A stretch of DNA of 57,401 nucleotides, taken from contig JAQSXC010000004.1 of the NCBI GenBank assembly GCA_029266335.1, forward strand, positions 1 to 57,401, read 5' to 3'. This DNA comes from Eubacterium sp. GTDB lineage: Bacteria; Bacillota; Clostridia; Acetivibrionales; DSM-1351. A program made the translations under genes and the position numbers. Under the pieces are notes generated by a model. The model had not been told where the DNA came from and ran no database searches. It saw only the letters and a list, made by a program, of their open reading frames with translations. Of the stretch, positions 26,261-35,608 are shown piece by piece. Numbering within the stretch: position 1 is the stretch's first letter; each line of letters begins with the position of its first letter.

Positions 26261-28405
26261 TTATTCATATGCTTCCCATTTTAAGTCACCGTACACGTGT
26301 ACTGGCAATACAAACCCCGAGGTATTAACAAATGCAGAAATTCCATCCAACCTATACAAATCTTCTAAAGTTTGAGTTAGTGTGTATAAGCCGATACATA
26401 CTTTTATTTTGGAGTTTAGGGTAAATCCATCACTATAATATGTTGTAGTAATTGCCTTATTTTGTACGTACTGAACTATTATCAACCTCGGTACAAATGA
26501 CAAACCTGTAAGTGATATATAATATCTTGGAAGAGGCGTACCATCTTCTCTTATAAATGATAATTGAGAGCTACTGGTTGTTACTTGCCCATTCGCCCAC
26601 CTCTTATTTGTATTAGTCCCTGGCAACCCAAATATACTTTTACCACTTACTATATTCGCAGGAATGAAATTAGGGTCATAGGCAGATATATTTCCAGCAG
26701 TGTTATAATACCCAGGTTTTGGATGCAACATTATAAGCCCACCAGCAGTTATAGGATTAGTTTCAACAATTTCCGCTGATTGCATTGTATTAGCATAATT
26801 TGCTATTGTTCCTATAGCCCTATACCCATCTGCTCCATAAAATACTTTTCCTGCAATAACATCTCCCGTAAGTGCTGTAGAATCAAAAATTAATGATGAA
26901 ATATCATTATCTTGCCAACCCGTTGGCTTATAAGGTGTAAATGGTAAATCACTACTTCCTTCTGTTATACTTACATTTGTGAACGCCGCTTCAGGATTAG
27001 AAGAGGAACTACTATTTACATTAGCATAAAATACAACGCTTACCATTCCATCTGATGGAGTTGTAAAAGTATAATTTATATTTCCGGGAGCACCATATCC
27101 ATACTGCACAGAATAATCTCTACTAAATACACTTATTGTTCCAGCTGATGAAGTAGTACCATTTGTAGCAGCTTTTAATCTATAAGTAGAGTTAGGCTTT
27201 AATGAAAGAAGATAATCAACAAACGCATACGTAGCACCAGTATCACATCTAACCCAAAAAGTATTCTCATTCGAGCGTGAAAAGGCATTTATGCCTTGCT
27301 TTTTGTAAAGCCCACTTGAGCAAAATTTATTAACTCCTTCATCTATCATAGCATCTATTTCTTCTTTTGTCGGCTCATTACCTACTCCAAATATTTGAGT
27401 TAAATTAAAAAATATTACATTCTTAACTTGTATTGGCATCCAGCCACTTGGGGCTGAATCATCAAAAGCTATAGATGCCAACGAACCAATTGAAGGATAT
27501 TGTGCTACATAACTTAAAGTCTTCCAGGTATTTGCAATGGTAGGTGATATTACAAATCCATTATCCGGTGCAAAATATAAAATGAATCTGCTACTTAGCG
27601 CACCTTTTAATTCACAACGCATATAAACTTTATCATCAACTAGTGGCTGTTTAATAGACTGATAGACTTGTCCATACGTGGTTGAAGATGTAAAGGTCAA
27701 TACATTGTTTGATACAGATCCAGTAGCACTATTGAAATTCCATGCATTTGTATCAAATCTAAAATTCCCATTCTTAATTAAATTAGGTAACTTAGGTATA
27801 TCACCTCCTTCACCCTGTAATTGAAAATTTGCGCCATCATACTTTAAGGAATATATTCTGCCATATAGTAGTTTGCCAGCTTTTATGGCGTTTCCTTTAC
27901 CATCAATTATTGGTTTAGCACCTAATCCATTTACATTTAGTGTTGAGGCCCCAGTATTTGCTGCATGTATTTTTAATACTATACCTAAACCTTCACCAAA
28001 TGTGGCCGGTGCAGGGTTTAAGGTCGCAACATATGTATTAGCACTTCCTGTAGTTATTGCGTAACCCGGTTGCCTCACATAATCCGACACATGCGACTGT
28101 ACGGTGTCATATGCAGCCACGCCTCCGGCTGTATTAAATTCCTTTTCTGCTGCACTCTTAATACCTAATAAAGTTTTTATTTCTGCAACAGTTTTTACTG
28201 CCCACTGCCCTACCGCCGATGACAGCAGGAATTGATTTGCAGCTGTTGCAAGTGATCTGCTGATCTTACTCTCAGCTTTATCATTCACATTTTTTAGTTC
28301 AGTATCAATTATTGCATTGTCGGAATTAAAGTCTTCCCTTTTTGGATATTCATTGCCCTGCCACCGGTTTAATTCATAATTAGCTGTTTTGTTTTCGCTT
28401 GGCAT
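26261..28405 (-). CDS. Tail fibre / receptor-binding protein
   Basis: A 714-residue protein that should set target range. The N-terminal ~100 residues attach to the baseplate. Next come a fibre segment (GSANTYVATLNPAPATF...) and a carbohydrate-binding-like beta region (about 215-350: NLIKNGNFRFDTNAWNF). A second beta-sandwich spans about 370-480. The last ~120 residues are a Thr/Ser/Tyr-rich tip. Its start overlaps the stop of the XkdU-like gene by one base (28405), so it is translationally coupled to the baseplate genes. Confidence 0.82.
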   Translation of the reverse strand: MPSENKTANYELNRWQGNEYPKREDFNSDNAIIDTELKNVNDKAESKISRSLATAANQFLLSSAVGQWAVKTVAEIKTLLGIKSAAEKEFNTAGGVAAYDTVQSHVSDYVRQPGYAITTGSANTYVATLNPAPATFGEGLGIVLKIHAANTGASTLNVNGLGAKPIIDGKGNAIKAGKLLYGRIYSLKYDGANFQLQGEGGDIPKLPNLIKNGNFRFDTNAWNFNSATGSVSNNVLTFTSSTTYGQVYQSIKQPLVDDKVYMRCELKGALSSRFILYFAPDNGFVISPTIANTWKTLSYVAQYPSIGSLASIAFDDSAPSGWMPIQVKNVIFFNLTQIFGVGNEPTKEEIDAMIDEGVNKFCSSGLYKKQGINAFSRSNENTFWVRCDTGATYAFVDYLLSLKPNSTYRLKAATNGTTSSAGTISVFSRDYSVQYGYGAPGNINYTFTTPSDGMVSVVFYANVNSSSSSNPEAAFTNVSITEGSSDLPFTPYKPTGWQDNDISSLIFDSTALTGDVIAGKVFYGADGYRAIGTIANYANTMQSAEIVETNPITAGGLIMLHPKPGYYNTAGNISAYDPNFIPANIVSGKSIFGLPGTNTNKRWANGQVTTSSSQLSFIREDGTPLPRYYISLTGLSFVPRLIIVQYVQNKAITTTYYSDGFTLNSKIKVCIGLYTLTQTLEDLYRLDGISAFVNTSGFVLPVHVYGDLKWEAYE

Positions 28406-28956
28406 TACACTACCTCCCTATATGTTTCAAATTCATCCCATGTCAGATTTAAAGTATCCCACTCAGCCCATGAATGGTTGTATTTCTCAAAGTCGTTCCA
28501 TGTTATATAGCTGTATTCAAATATAAAACTCAAATGTGCCGGTTTGATCTCATCTATTGCGGCCTTAAGGTCGCCTATGTTCGGCGGTATTCCCAATGTC
28601 CCCACAAACTTGACAACAAACCGGCTTCCAGTGTTGTGCTCAATGATATCAACCTGCCCATTTGAAAAGCTTTCGGCAACATTTTTAATCATCTGTTTTG
28701 TCGTAGTACCGGCACCTCTTAATTTACTTAATATCCTTGTACGTCTGAATTCGTAAGGTTTTGTAACATCGGTTTCCAGTCTGAGTGCCCTCTCCCACAT
28801 TGTTAAACCCGATGTTGCCGAATTTACATTGAACTGTAAAAACAAATCGGTTTTTGAAGTCTTCAATGCTTCAGTCCAATGTTCAAACGCAACTTGAAGC
28901 TCTGTAACTTCCGGACTTTTTTTATAGTAATCAGGCAATAAGTCGATCAACCCCAT
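28405..28956 (-). CDS. Baseplate protein, YmfQ/XkdU family (DUF2313)
   Basis: A 183-residue baseplate wedge protein. It starts MGLIDLLPDYYKKSPEVTEL, the family's usual opening, and ends with a repeated W-aromatic stretch (YITWNDFEKYNHSWAEWDTL). It links the baseplate J ring to fibre attachment. Its start overlaps the stop of the baseplate J gene by one base. Confidence 0.88.
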   Translation of the reverse strand: MGLIDLLPDYYKKSPEVTELQVAFEHWTEALKTSKTDLFLQFNVNSATSGLTMWERALRLETDVTKPYEFRRTRILSKLRGAGTTTKQMIKNVAESFSNGQVDIIEHNTGSRFVVKFVGTLGIPPNIGDLKAAIDEIKPAHLSFIFEYSYITWNDFEKYNHSWAEWDTLNLTWDEFETYREVV

Positions 28957-30002
28957 TATGTACTCACCTCGACATTCCCTAAAACCGGCACTTGATTATC
29001 ATCAATAGCTATATTTGAGATACCACCGTTAATTGTAAGTGAGGTATAGTCCGCTACTCCAGCAATATCAAGCAACATATAAGCTATCCGGTTATACACA
29101 AGCGTGTACTTTTCAAATGCAATACTTCTCAGATAAATATTCAGCTGCTCCAAAAATGCAGACTTTACCTTCTCAATCGTTGTAGTGCCATCTAGAATCA
29201 CATGAGCTACTACATTTATACTCAATCCTTGTGCGCTTTCCACTGTTACAGTTGCCCCGATCGGCCTGTTAGCCTCTATGAAGTCAGTACAGTTTTGTAC
29301 AATGGTTGAGTCTACCGGCTTATTATCATTATTGACTATTAAAATCTTCACGGTCCCGGAGCCATTCCATAATGACCTGACCTTTGCAGCCCCAACTCCA
29401 TTAACTGAAAGTGCCCACTTCCTATAATGCGATTCATTTCCTGAGGTTGCAGGATTCTGTAAATAATCATAATAGCGTTTGACGAGAGCTGCATCTGTTT
29501 CAGAATCTGTGCCTCCTGTTGCCTTATTATTTGTTACTGCGCTTATACCGCTCAGGCTTTCCAGCTGCTGCGTTATTGTTCCTGCATCAACATTATATAA
29601 ATCTCCTGCTTCAGCTGCTGTCGCAGTGACTGCTGCAATTCCAGATGCTATTGTTACTGTTGTATCAGTTTCGAATTGAAGCCCATCTGTTGTCAGGAAT
29701 ACTTTTCTGGCGGGTATCAATGTCCCATCTGTTCCTGTAATTTTGATTATCGCCTTTGCTTTTGTTCCTGCTTTTCGGGTAATACCGTATTCAGCGCACC
29801 TTTTGTCAATATACTCTCCTGAGGTTTCATCAATAAAGGCTATGGGTACAATAGCATCAAGTGATTGATAAGCCTTCCATACCTCATAAGCAACTGTACT
29901 AACCATGTCATTTGTATAACTGCCTTCATTTACTTTTATATCTGATGAAAGTCTACTTAAAATATCACTTTTAATACTTTCAATCGTTAAGTTTTCATAC
30001 AT
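28956..30002 (-). CDS. Baseplate J-like protein (XkdT)
   Basis: A 348-residue wedge protein homologous to P2 gpJ and XkdT. Typical signs are an N-terminal helical region with SDIKVNEGSYTNDM, the Y.DKRCAEYGITRK motif, and a middle domain with ATGGTDSETDAALVKRYYDYL. It overlaps XkdS by 8 bases (29995-30002), showing tight coupling within the tail operon. Confidence 0.93.
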   Translation of the reverse strand: MYENLTIESIKSDILSRLSSDIKVNEGSYTNDMVSTVAYEVWKAYQSLDAIVPIAFIDETSGEYIDKRCAEYGITRKAGTKAKAIIKITGTDGTLIPARKVFLTTDGLQFETDTTVTIASGIAAVTATAAEAGDLYNVDAGTITQQLESLSGISAVTNNKATGGTDSETDAALVKRYYDYLQNPATSGNESHYRKWALSVNGVGAAKVRSLWNGSGTVKILIVNNDNKPVDSTIVQNCTDFIEANRPIGATVTVESAQGLSINVVAHVILDGTTTIEKVKSAFLEQLNIYLRSIAFEKYTLVYNRIAYMLLDIAGVADYTSLTINGGISNIAIDDNQVPVLGNVEVST

Positions 30003-30417
30003 TTAATTCAGCCTCCCCATAAACTGTTTCTAAGGTGCAACTTATTTTTATAGCACCATCATTGAAAAAAACAGTTACATTTGATATGCCGGTGATATAG
30101 CGATTTACAAGCAAGCATTCCTTCACATAACGGGCAGCCTCTGACTGCTTTAATTCATCAGTAAAAGGTTGACCCACAAGAGACTCTGCTTCACAACCAT
30201 AATTCCAGGTATATATCTCATATCTGAAACGTGCAGTATTCAGAGCTTTCCAGGCCCAAACAAAAACGGCTTCCTTTCCTGTTACTATGACAGGTGAGCC
30301 GTTTTGATAAATTGGTATGTTGTTTTGGAAATCCCATTTTATTTCTTTGTACAAATCCAGTTCAGAAACTGTTTCCTCCACTTGAGGTTGAATTATTGGA
30401 AAAAGTGTTGTACTCAT
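29995..30417 (-). CDS. Baseplate protein, DUF2634 (XkdS)
   Basis: A 140-residue gp25/lysozyme-like baseplate component. Typical DUF2634 features are KEIKWDFQNNIPIYQNGSP and the YEIYTWNYGCE segment. The start at 30417 (MSTTLFPII) is chosen for the AAGGTGG site and its 4-base overlap with the end of the DUF2577 gene. Confidence 0.9.
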   Translation of the reverse strand: MSTTLFPIIQPQVEETVSELDLYKEIKWDFQNNIPIYQNGSPVIVTGKEAVFVWAWKALNTARFRYEIYTWNYGCEAESLVGQPFTDELKQSEAARYVKECLLVNRYITGISNVTVFFNDGAIKISCTLETVYGEAELNV

Positions 30418-30671
30418 ATGCTTACCACCTTGCAAATAATTATATATCGCTGCTCCTCCTCAATCGGAGCCAGAAGTAATTTGTCACCAACTTCGAACCT
30501 ATTTATAAGGCTGTTTTTCAGAACGGATTTTTCATCCTGTATAGTTCCTGCAACATCAAGTATTACAGGATCTTCTGAAATAATTGTCCCTATCCGGAAT
30601 GTCGCAGTCATCTGTGCCATATTATCCTGACGAATAACCTTAACTATCTTTGAAAACGGATTATCTTCCAT
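30414..30671 (-). CDS. DUF2577 tail protein (XkdR)
   Basis: An 85-residue protein with the DUF2577 pattern: MEDNPFSKIVKVIRQDN at the start and EVGDKLLLAPIEEEQRYIII near the end (an SH3/OB-like fold). It is a hub or spike-adjacent component in PBSX-type tails and sits in the conserved Q-R-S-T order. Confidence 0.9.
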   Translation of the reverse strand: MEDNPFSKIVKVIRQDNMAQMTATFRIGTIISEDPVILDVAGTIQDEKSVLKNSLINRFEVGDKLLLAPIEEEQRYIIICKVVSI

Positions 30672-30716
30672 GCTTTAACCTCCTGACTTTCACATATACT
30701 CACATTTCTCTTCAGG

Positions 30717-31718
30717 TTATGTTTTACTTCCGTCCTTATTCGGAAGAGTTCCCACTTCCTGCTCGTCCATGATATTTTTAAAATTAACAACCAGCTTATT
30801 ATAATACTGGCCCCTCTTCCAGGTGTGGATATCGTTGTCAATGTAAAACTGCCCGTATACTCCCGTGTACGGTTCCCTGACTACAACCGTCCCTCCTGTA
30901 ATGTTTGCTATATTACCCAAACTCTCAATAGTAATTTTTTGGCTTGCTCCGTTGTCAGCAATAAGTGTTTTGGCTTTTTCAATCCCCTTTTCACCTTTCG
31001 ATTGTTTAAGGTAGCTCTGCAACACTCCATACAGCTTTATTGCTGCAGTATCCTTTTGTGTAGCTACCAGCTTGTCGTCTTCATTATATATAACCACCTG
31101 GTTTATCATGTTGGCTATACTTTCAGTTGTAGATGCCGACATAAGATTACTGCCGCCTTCGATAACCAGCGTTTCATTTGTAACAGCTTTTTCAATAACA
31201 TTCAGCTTTGCACCGTTAAAGCGTAGCATGTATTTTTTGCCGGTTGCTTCTGAAGCTAATGTATACGCTGTCTGTATAATATTATACAGGCTTACTCCAA
31301 TAAAATTACGTTCTATAATTATATTCGGTGAAGCGATAGAGCCTGTTTCAATACCAAAGTCGGAACATATCCTCTTCGTTATAGTTTCGGGTGTCATTCC
31401 AGGAAATCTATACGAGGCTTCATTACGTTTAAGATAAAATCCCCTGTCATAACAGGTTATACTTATGGCACTACTCCCGCTGGTCTTCTGCCGTTCAAAT
31501 ATAAAACCATCGAACAATACCCGGTTATCCTGCATCAAAATGGCACCGTAGCCAAGTTCACATTTCACCTTAGGTACCCTTTTATCAGTTTGTGATGACA
31601 CCAGTTCAAATTCAAGCGTTCTGGAACACTGCTGGTAATCGCCCGACCATGTAATTGTCTGTACCAGCTCTGTTATATCTAAAGTCCCGGTGCTGTTGGA
31701 AATATAAAGCTTAATCAT
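30717..31718 (-). CDS. XkdQ/YqbQ-like baseplate hub protein
   Basis: A 333-residue protein of the gpD/late-control fold, the tail hub that connects tube and spike. The N-terminal beta barrel (ITWSGDYQQCSRTLEFELVS) and the middle FPGMTPETITKRICSDFGI segment are typical. It lies between the LysM protein and DUF2577, the normal PBSX order, with about 45 non-coding bases after it. Confidence 0.9.
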   Translation of the reverse strand: MIKLYISNSTGTLDITELVQTITWSGDYQQCSRTLEFELVSSQTDKRVPKVKCELGYGAILMQDNRVLFDGFIFERQKTSGSSAISITCYDRGFYLKRNEASYRFPGMTPETITKRICSDFGIETGSIASPNIIIERNFIGVSLYNIIQTAYTLASEATGKKYMLRFNGAKLNVIEKAVTNETLVIEGGSNLMSASTTESIANMINQVVIYNEDDKLVATQKDTAAIKLYGVLQSYLKQSKGEKGIEKAKTLIADNGASQKITIESLGNIANITGGTVVVREPYTGVYGQFYIDNDIHTWKRGQYYNKLVVNFKNIMDEQEVGTLPNKDGSKT

Positions 31719-31730
31719 ACACCCACTCCT

Positions 31731-32360
31731 TTAAAGCAAATTCTTGTCAGGCAGTTTCAATGTCTTACCGGCTATAATAAGATGCGGATTTTTTATTCCA
31801 TTAGCCAAGGCCAGTTTTTGGTAAAGTGCCGCATTGCCGTAATGTTTTCTGCAAATTGCACTTAGAGTATCACCCTGCTTTATAATGTAGCTTTTAGCTG
31901 TCGGAGCGGACTTTTCTGTACTTCGGCTGTTGTTTCCGGTGTTGTTTTTCTGAACAGTTGATAATTCTCTGTAGTTACGCATTGTTATGGTGGCATATAC
32001 ATCACCTGTACCATCTTTTTCACTATATGTAATGTCAGTGATCAGGACTGGAGCGTTAACAATTGTATCTGAGACTATGTATCTCAAAATAGTGTGTTTA
32101 TCACACCAATCCTCAAACATCTTTACATATACATATGGATTAAATTCGGCTGTGGGCTGACAAAAAGAATACTCCTGAGCAGGAAACATACAATCTACTT
32201 TGAATGTGGATGCCAGGTTATACCCTGCAATGGCAATATCACCTTTAGAGTGAATATTTATTGTCTCCACGTTAATTCCGTGAGATATTTCAAAACTTGA
32301 GGGTGTTACAGGCAGTATATGCTCTATATTCTTTTCAGTCTCTTTGAAAATAAATCTCAT
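31731..32360 (-). CDS. LysM tail protein (XkdP)
   Basis: A 209-residue protein. The N-terminal 140 residues form the gpX/XkdP domain. The C-terminal LysM repeat (SYIIKQGDTLSAICRKHYGN...NPHLIIAGKTLKLP) binds glycan. In phage tails it helps assemble the hub or contacts the wall. It starts directly after a hairpin terminator that splits it from the tape-measure gene. Confidence 0.92.
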   Translation of the reverse strand: MRFIFKETEKNIEHILPVTPSSFEISHGINVETINIHSKGDIAIAGYNLASTFKVDCMFPAQEYSFCQPTAEFNPYVYVKMFEDWCDKHTILRYIVSDTIVNAPVLITDITYSEKDGTGDVYATITMRNYRELSTVQKNNTGNNSRSTEKSAPTAKSYIIKQGDTLSAICRKHYGNAALYQKLALANGIKNPHLIIAGKTLKLPDKNLL

Positions 32361-32383
32361 TTATTTATCACTTCCTTTTATTA

Positions 32384-32408
32384 TAAAAAAAGCATCCTCA
32401 ACGGATGC
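32384..32408 (-). terminator. Intra-operon terminator, tape measure / LysM junction
   Basis: On the minus strand GCATCC and GGATGC pair around a 5-base loop, followed by seven T residues. It lies inside the tail operon, so it should attenuate the downstream baseplate genes unless bypassed. Confidence 0.8.
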
Positions 32409-32445
32409 CTTTTCATGAAAAATTTTTTACTGATAGCTCATACAA

Positions 32446-34647
32446 TCAATATGCCAACTCATATGCTTTGTTCATCTGCCGAACAAGTTCTGCTGCAATT
32501 CTTTGTACATCAGCCTCTTCCCGGATTGTAAACGAATTACCGGTTATTATAGGAGCACTGCTCTGTCCATACACCCGGTTTTGACTTGCTGTAAGCACCC
32601 TCTCACCTTCATGCAATATGGCAGGAAAATTGTCATAGGGTACATAGCTTAAGCCGTAGGCATGTTTCTTCGACCCATCCAAAACAGGTATAATTGCCCC
32701 ATTATTTCTGTTTGTAAATTCTCCCTTAAAAGCTGAGGGAAAATTGTCAAAGAGTTTATTACCACTGCCATAAGCGTTATACTTGCTATTTGGATTTTGT
32801 TCTTTTCCTATTGTGCTAAAGTCCTTATTAAGATAGCTATTGATGTCATATTGTTTTGAAATTCTTGAGATAGTTTTTTGTAAATTATCGGTAAAGCTTC
32901 CTGGTAAAGATTCCAGTCCATGTGAGAACTGTATACCCATTTGATATCCCGCGTCCCAATATGCTTTCTTTAATCCGGCATCATTTTTTATGTTTTGAGC
33001 CAGGGCTAGGTTTGTTTCAAGTGCGGCATGTCCTTCCTTGGCGTTATACTCATTTTGAGCAATAGCTTGTGATTCAGCAAACAATGCCCCCTTTATTTCG
33101 CCCTCACCTTTTCCGCCCGGTATATACTGCTTATATTCCTTGTGCATTTGGGTCAGTCTGGCCTTGACTTTATCATCTCCGAATTTGGAAATGTAGTCGC
33201 CTCCGTACATTACAGCATTCATCGCGTCTCTTTGGTACTCCTCGGACTTATTTTCGAGAGATGCCTTATACATTCCTATTTGCTTATAGGCTTCCTGCAT
33301 CTTGGCACCGCTCTCACCACTCAAAAATCCAAGTTCCTTCTCAAGTCCATTTTTACGTTCTTCTGTATACCCTTCACCCATAGCCTCGTTTATTTCGTTT
33401 TTAGCCTCTTCAACATTGCTGACAAGTTCAGAATATGTATTGCCATATTTTCCAATGCCTCCGCTAAAATCCTTACCCAGATTTTCGGCAATGGCTTGGG
33501 CGACTTTTTCACCAGGTATTAATCCATTGTATACCATTTCTTGGACTTGTTTTGCGGTTTTTTCAGAAGCCCATGAAGCCCTAGATAAATATTCCCAAAC
33601 GTTAATTCCATTCTTCAATAACGGATCAAGATCCTCCTGTGTTACTTTACCTTTACTTTTTATACTGCCCAGCGAGGTTGCTAACAAAGTCATGTTTTCA
33701 GAAGACATTCCCCGTGTAGAACCGAGATAACCTACGTTTTCGAGTAAGGTCAGTATTCCATCCTTCTTATTTCCCTGTTTTAGAAGGGTTTTACTTATAT
33801 TCGTCAAATCATCATATTTAAAGGGTGATTTTATTGCAAGCTCTGATACTTGTTTCAAGTAATCGCTTGCATTTTTATCTCCACCCAGTAACGTGGAAAA
33901 TGCAACTTTATCTGTTTCCCTTGAAGCCGCTATAGCTATTCCGCTCTTAAGGTCATTACTTTGTCCCTCTTGAACCCTATAATACTGGTCTTTATAATAT
34001 TGTTTAAAGGCGTCATCTTTTTTTTCAAAATTTTTAGTTGCACCGGATATGGCACCTGTCAATCCTCCCACAGCTGCACCAACAGCTATACCTATTGGTC
34101 CGGCGACTGCACCTGTATCAGCCCCTGCTAATGTAGCTGCAGCAACACTGGAGAACATAGTGCCAGCTTCAGAACCATATGCGCTGTTAACAAAAGTTCC
34201 AGCCGCACCGATAAGTGCTCCGCCTGCCTGCTGAGTCAGCCCGGAAGCCAATTTACCGAGCGTCTCACTTTTACCTTTTCCAGCTTTGTTGTCTGCCTTA
34301 CTGGTTGTCTGTTCCAGGCTCCTTATATCTTTTTCAGCCTGCCGGGCATTCTTTGATACTAAATCCAGGTTTCTTCTGGCATTATCATATTTCGCATTTG
34401 CCATCTCCAGTTTGAGTTTGTCTGCTGCTGCTCCAGTTGCCTGAAATTGCTTTTCAGCTTCCTTCAACGCCCCTTTTGCCTTACTGACATCAAAGTTTAA
34501 GGTATGTTTCTTTTTACTAATTGCATCAAGTTTTGAGGTAAGCTCTGCTAAATCCTTAGTAAAAACCTGATTTGCGTTTCGCATTGTTGATATAACCTGC
34601 GAATAATTATCCTTCACTGTGATTGCAATGCTTATATCTCTGCCCAA
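32446..34647 (-). CDS. Tail tape measure protein
   Basis: A 733-residue protein that sets tail length. The N-terminal ~110 residues are a coiled coil (INQVF..LAELTSKLDAI...). A Gly/Ala-rich membrane-active stretch follows (GALIGAAGTFVNS...GAVAGPIGIAVGAAVGG, about 155-200). Next is the tape-measure core repeat region, with GSIKSKGKVTQEDLDPLLKNG near 330. The start is a TTG one base after the stop of the frameshifted chaperone. A short tape measure predicts a short tail. Confidence 0.9.
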   Translation of the reverse strand: MGRDISIAITVKDNYSQVISTMRNANQVFTKDLAELTSKLDAISKKKHTLNFDVSKAKGALKEAEKQFQATGAAADKLKLEMANAKYDNARRNLDLVSKNARQAEKDIRSLEQTTSKADNKAGKGKSETLGKLASGLTQQAGGALIGAAGTFVNSAYGSEAGTMFSSVAAATLAGADTGAVAGPIGIAVGAAVGGLTGAISGATKNFEKKDDAFKQYYKDQYYRVQEGQSNDLKSGIAIAASRETDKVAFSTLLGGDKNASDYLKQVSELAIKSPFKYDDLTNISKTLLKQGNKKDGILTLLENVGYLGSTRGMSSENMTLLATSLGSIKSKGKVTQEDLDPLLKNGINVWEYLSRASWASEKTAKQVQEMVYNGLIPGEKVAQAIAENLGKDFSGGIGKYGNTYSELVSNVEEAKNEINEAMGEGYTEERKNGLEKELGFLSGESGAKMQEAYKQIGMYKASLENKSEEYQRDAMNAVMYGGDYISKFGDDKVKARLTQMHKEYKQYIPGGKGEGEIKGALFAESQAIAQNEYNAKEGHAALETNLALAQNIKNDAGLKKAYWDAGYQMGIQFSHGLESLPGSFTDNLQKTISRISKQYDINSYLNKDFSTIGKEQNPNSKYNAYGSGNKLFDNFPSAFKGEFTNRNNGAIIPVLDGSKKHAYGLSYVPYDNFPAILHEGERVLTASQNRVYGQSSAPIITGNSFTIREEADVQRIAAELVRQMNKAYELAY

Positions 34648-34811
34648 TTACCTCACCTGCCTCTTCATGTTATCAATTGTGTATTCAAAAAAGGCTCTTA
34701 TTACAACCTTATCGCCTTCAGGCAGGTTGTAATAAGAACCCGGCATTATGTTATGCTTATTGAATAAATAGTACATCAACTGTGTTTCAGGATCATTCTC
34801 TATTTTTTTTT
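34648..34811 (-). CDS. -1 frameshift extension of tail assembly chaperone
   Basis: The XkdN-like frame ends in AAA AAA AAA TAG (nine A at 34803-34811). A -1 slip there enters an open frame of about 51 codons, IENDPETQLMYYLFNKHNMP... to ...EYTIDNMKRQVR, ending at 34648 just before the tape-measure start. The spacing, the slippery run and the phage-like tail match the G/GT programmed frameshift of long-tailed phages. Confidence 0.8.
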
Positions 34812-35168
34812 AATCTCTTCAATTGTGTCAGAGCGGTAGCCGGACAATCTTTCTATGGCTCTTGATATGTCGGTGATTTCTCCCGGTAACAGCATTTTCT
34901 TAATCATCTCGGCTGGAGTCGGAGCACTGTATCTCGCCATCAGTTCTGATGATTTTAAATTGGGTTCAACAATACCGGCAAGTAAGATATGTACCTCCAT
35001 ATCATCCTTCTGCGCTCTGGATATGTCTGCAGCAGTGTTGTATGGAAGTGCCTGCAATTTAAAAACCACCGGAGCACCGCATAAGCCGCTCAATCTTTTT
35101 ACCTTGTATTCCTTCTGCGGAAGGTTGGGCATATCCATTTTTAATAAAAGATCAAGTGTATTATTCAT
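34800..35168 (-). CDS. Tail assembly chaperone (XkdN)
   Basis: A 122-residue chaperone of the XkdN family (MNNTLDLLLKMDMPNLPQKE at the start, VVFKLQALPYNTAADISRAQ inside). It ends IEEIKKK at a run of nine A residues that allows a -1 shift into the extension frame. It would coat the tape measure during assembly and is absent from the final tail. It overlaps the end of the tube gene by 8 bases. Confidence 0.9.
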   Translation of the reverse strand: MNNTLDLLLKMDMPNLPQKEYKVKRLSGLCGAPVVFKLQALPYNTAADISRAQKDDMEVHILLAGIVEPNLKSSELMARYSAPTPAEMIKKMLLPGEITDISRAIERLSGYRSDTIEEIKKK

Positions 35169-35595
35169 TTTTAGCCTCCACTTGTTGCATTAATTGATAT
35201 TCTGTAAAGGTAAAGGGTGCCTCTACTGTTCCATTCTTAGCAACCTCCCAGTCTGCAAGTGTCAGATCATCAAAAGAAACATTCCGTAATACAATACGCT
35301 CTGCACCGAACGCATCAGGATCATCCAATTTTGATATAACTGTGAATCTTTTATCTTTTCCGTCCCTTATGCTTTCCCCGATTGCCATGGCCATTCTGCT
35401 GTTAACTTTGTATAGCTTCAATGAGCCGGTGCAGGATATTGAAGTAACTTTTTTATCCTTGGCCATTTGTCTGCAGATACTTACATCCTCTTTATCGAAT
35501 GATACTTTTGCCTGTAAACCAAAACATTCGGATACATAGGTACCATCCATCCAAACTTCACCCCAGGTGCCGGACATTATTCTATTAGCTTGCAT
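35161..35595 (-). CDS. Tail tube protein (XkdM, DUF2001)
   Basis: A 144-residue inner tube subunit. The opening IMSGTWGEVWMDGTYVSECFGLQAKV and the SCTGSLKLYKVNSRM segment fit the XkdM family. It is the second gene after the sheath gene, as in PBSX. Gap to the sheath is 13 bases. Confidence 0.93.
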   Translation of the reverse strand: MQANRIMSGTWGEVWMDGTYVSECFGLQAKVSFDKEDVSICRQMAKDKKVTSISCTGSLKLYKVNSRMAMAIGESIRDGKDKRFTVISKLDDPDAFGAERIVLRNVSFDDLTLADWEVAKNGTVEAPFTFTEYQLMQQVEAKNE

Positions 35596-35608
35596 TTTAC
35601 ATACCTCC

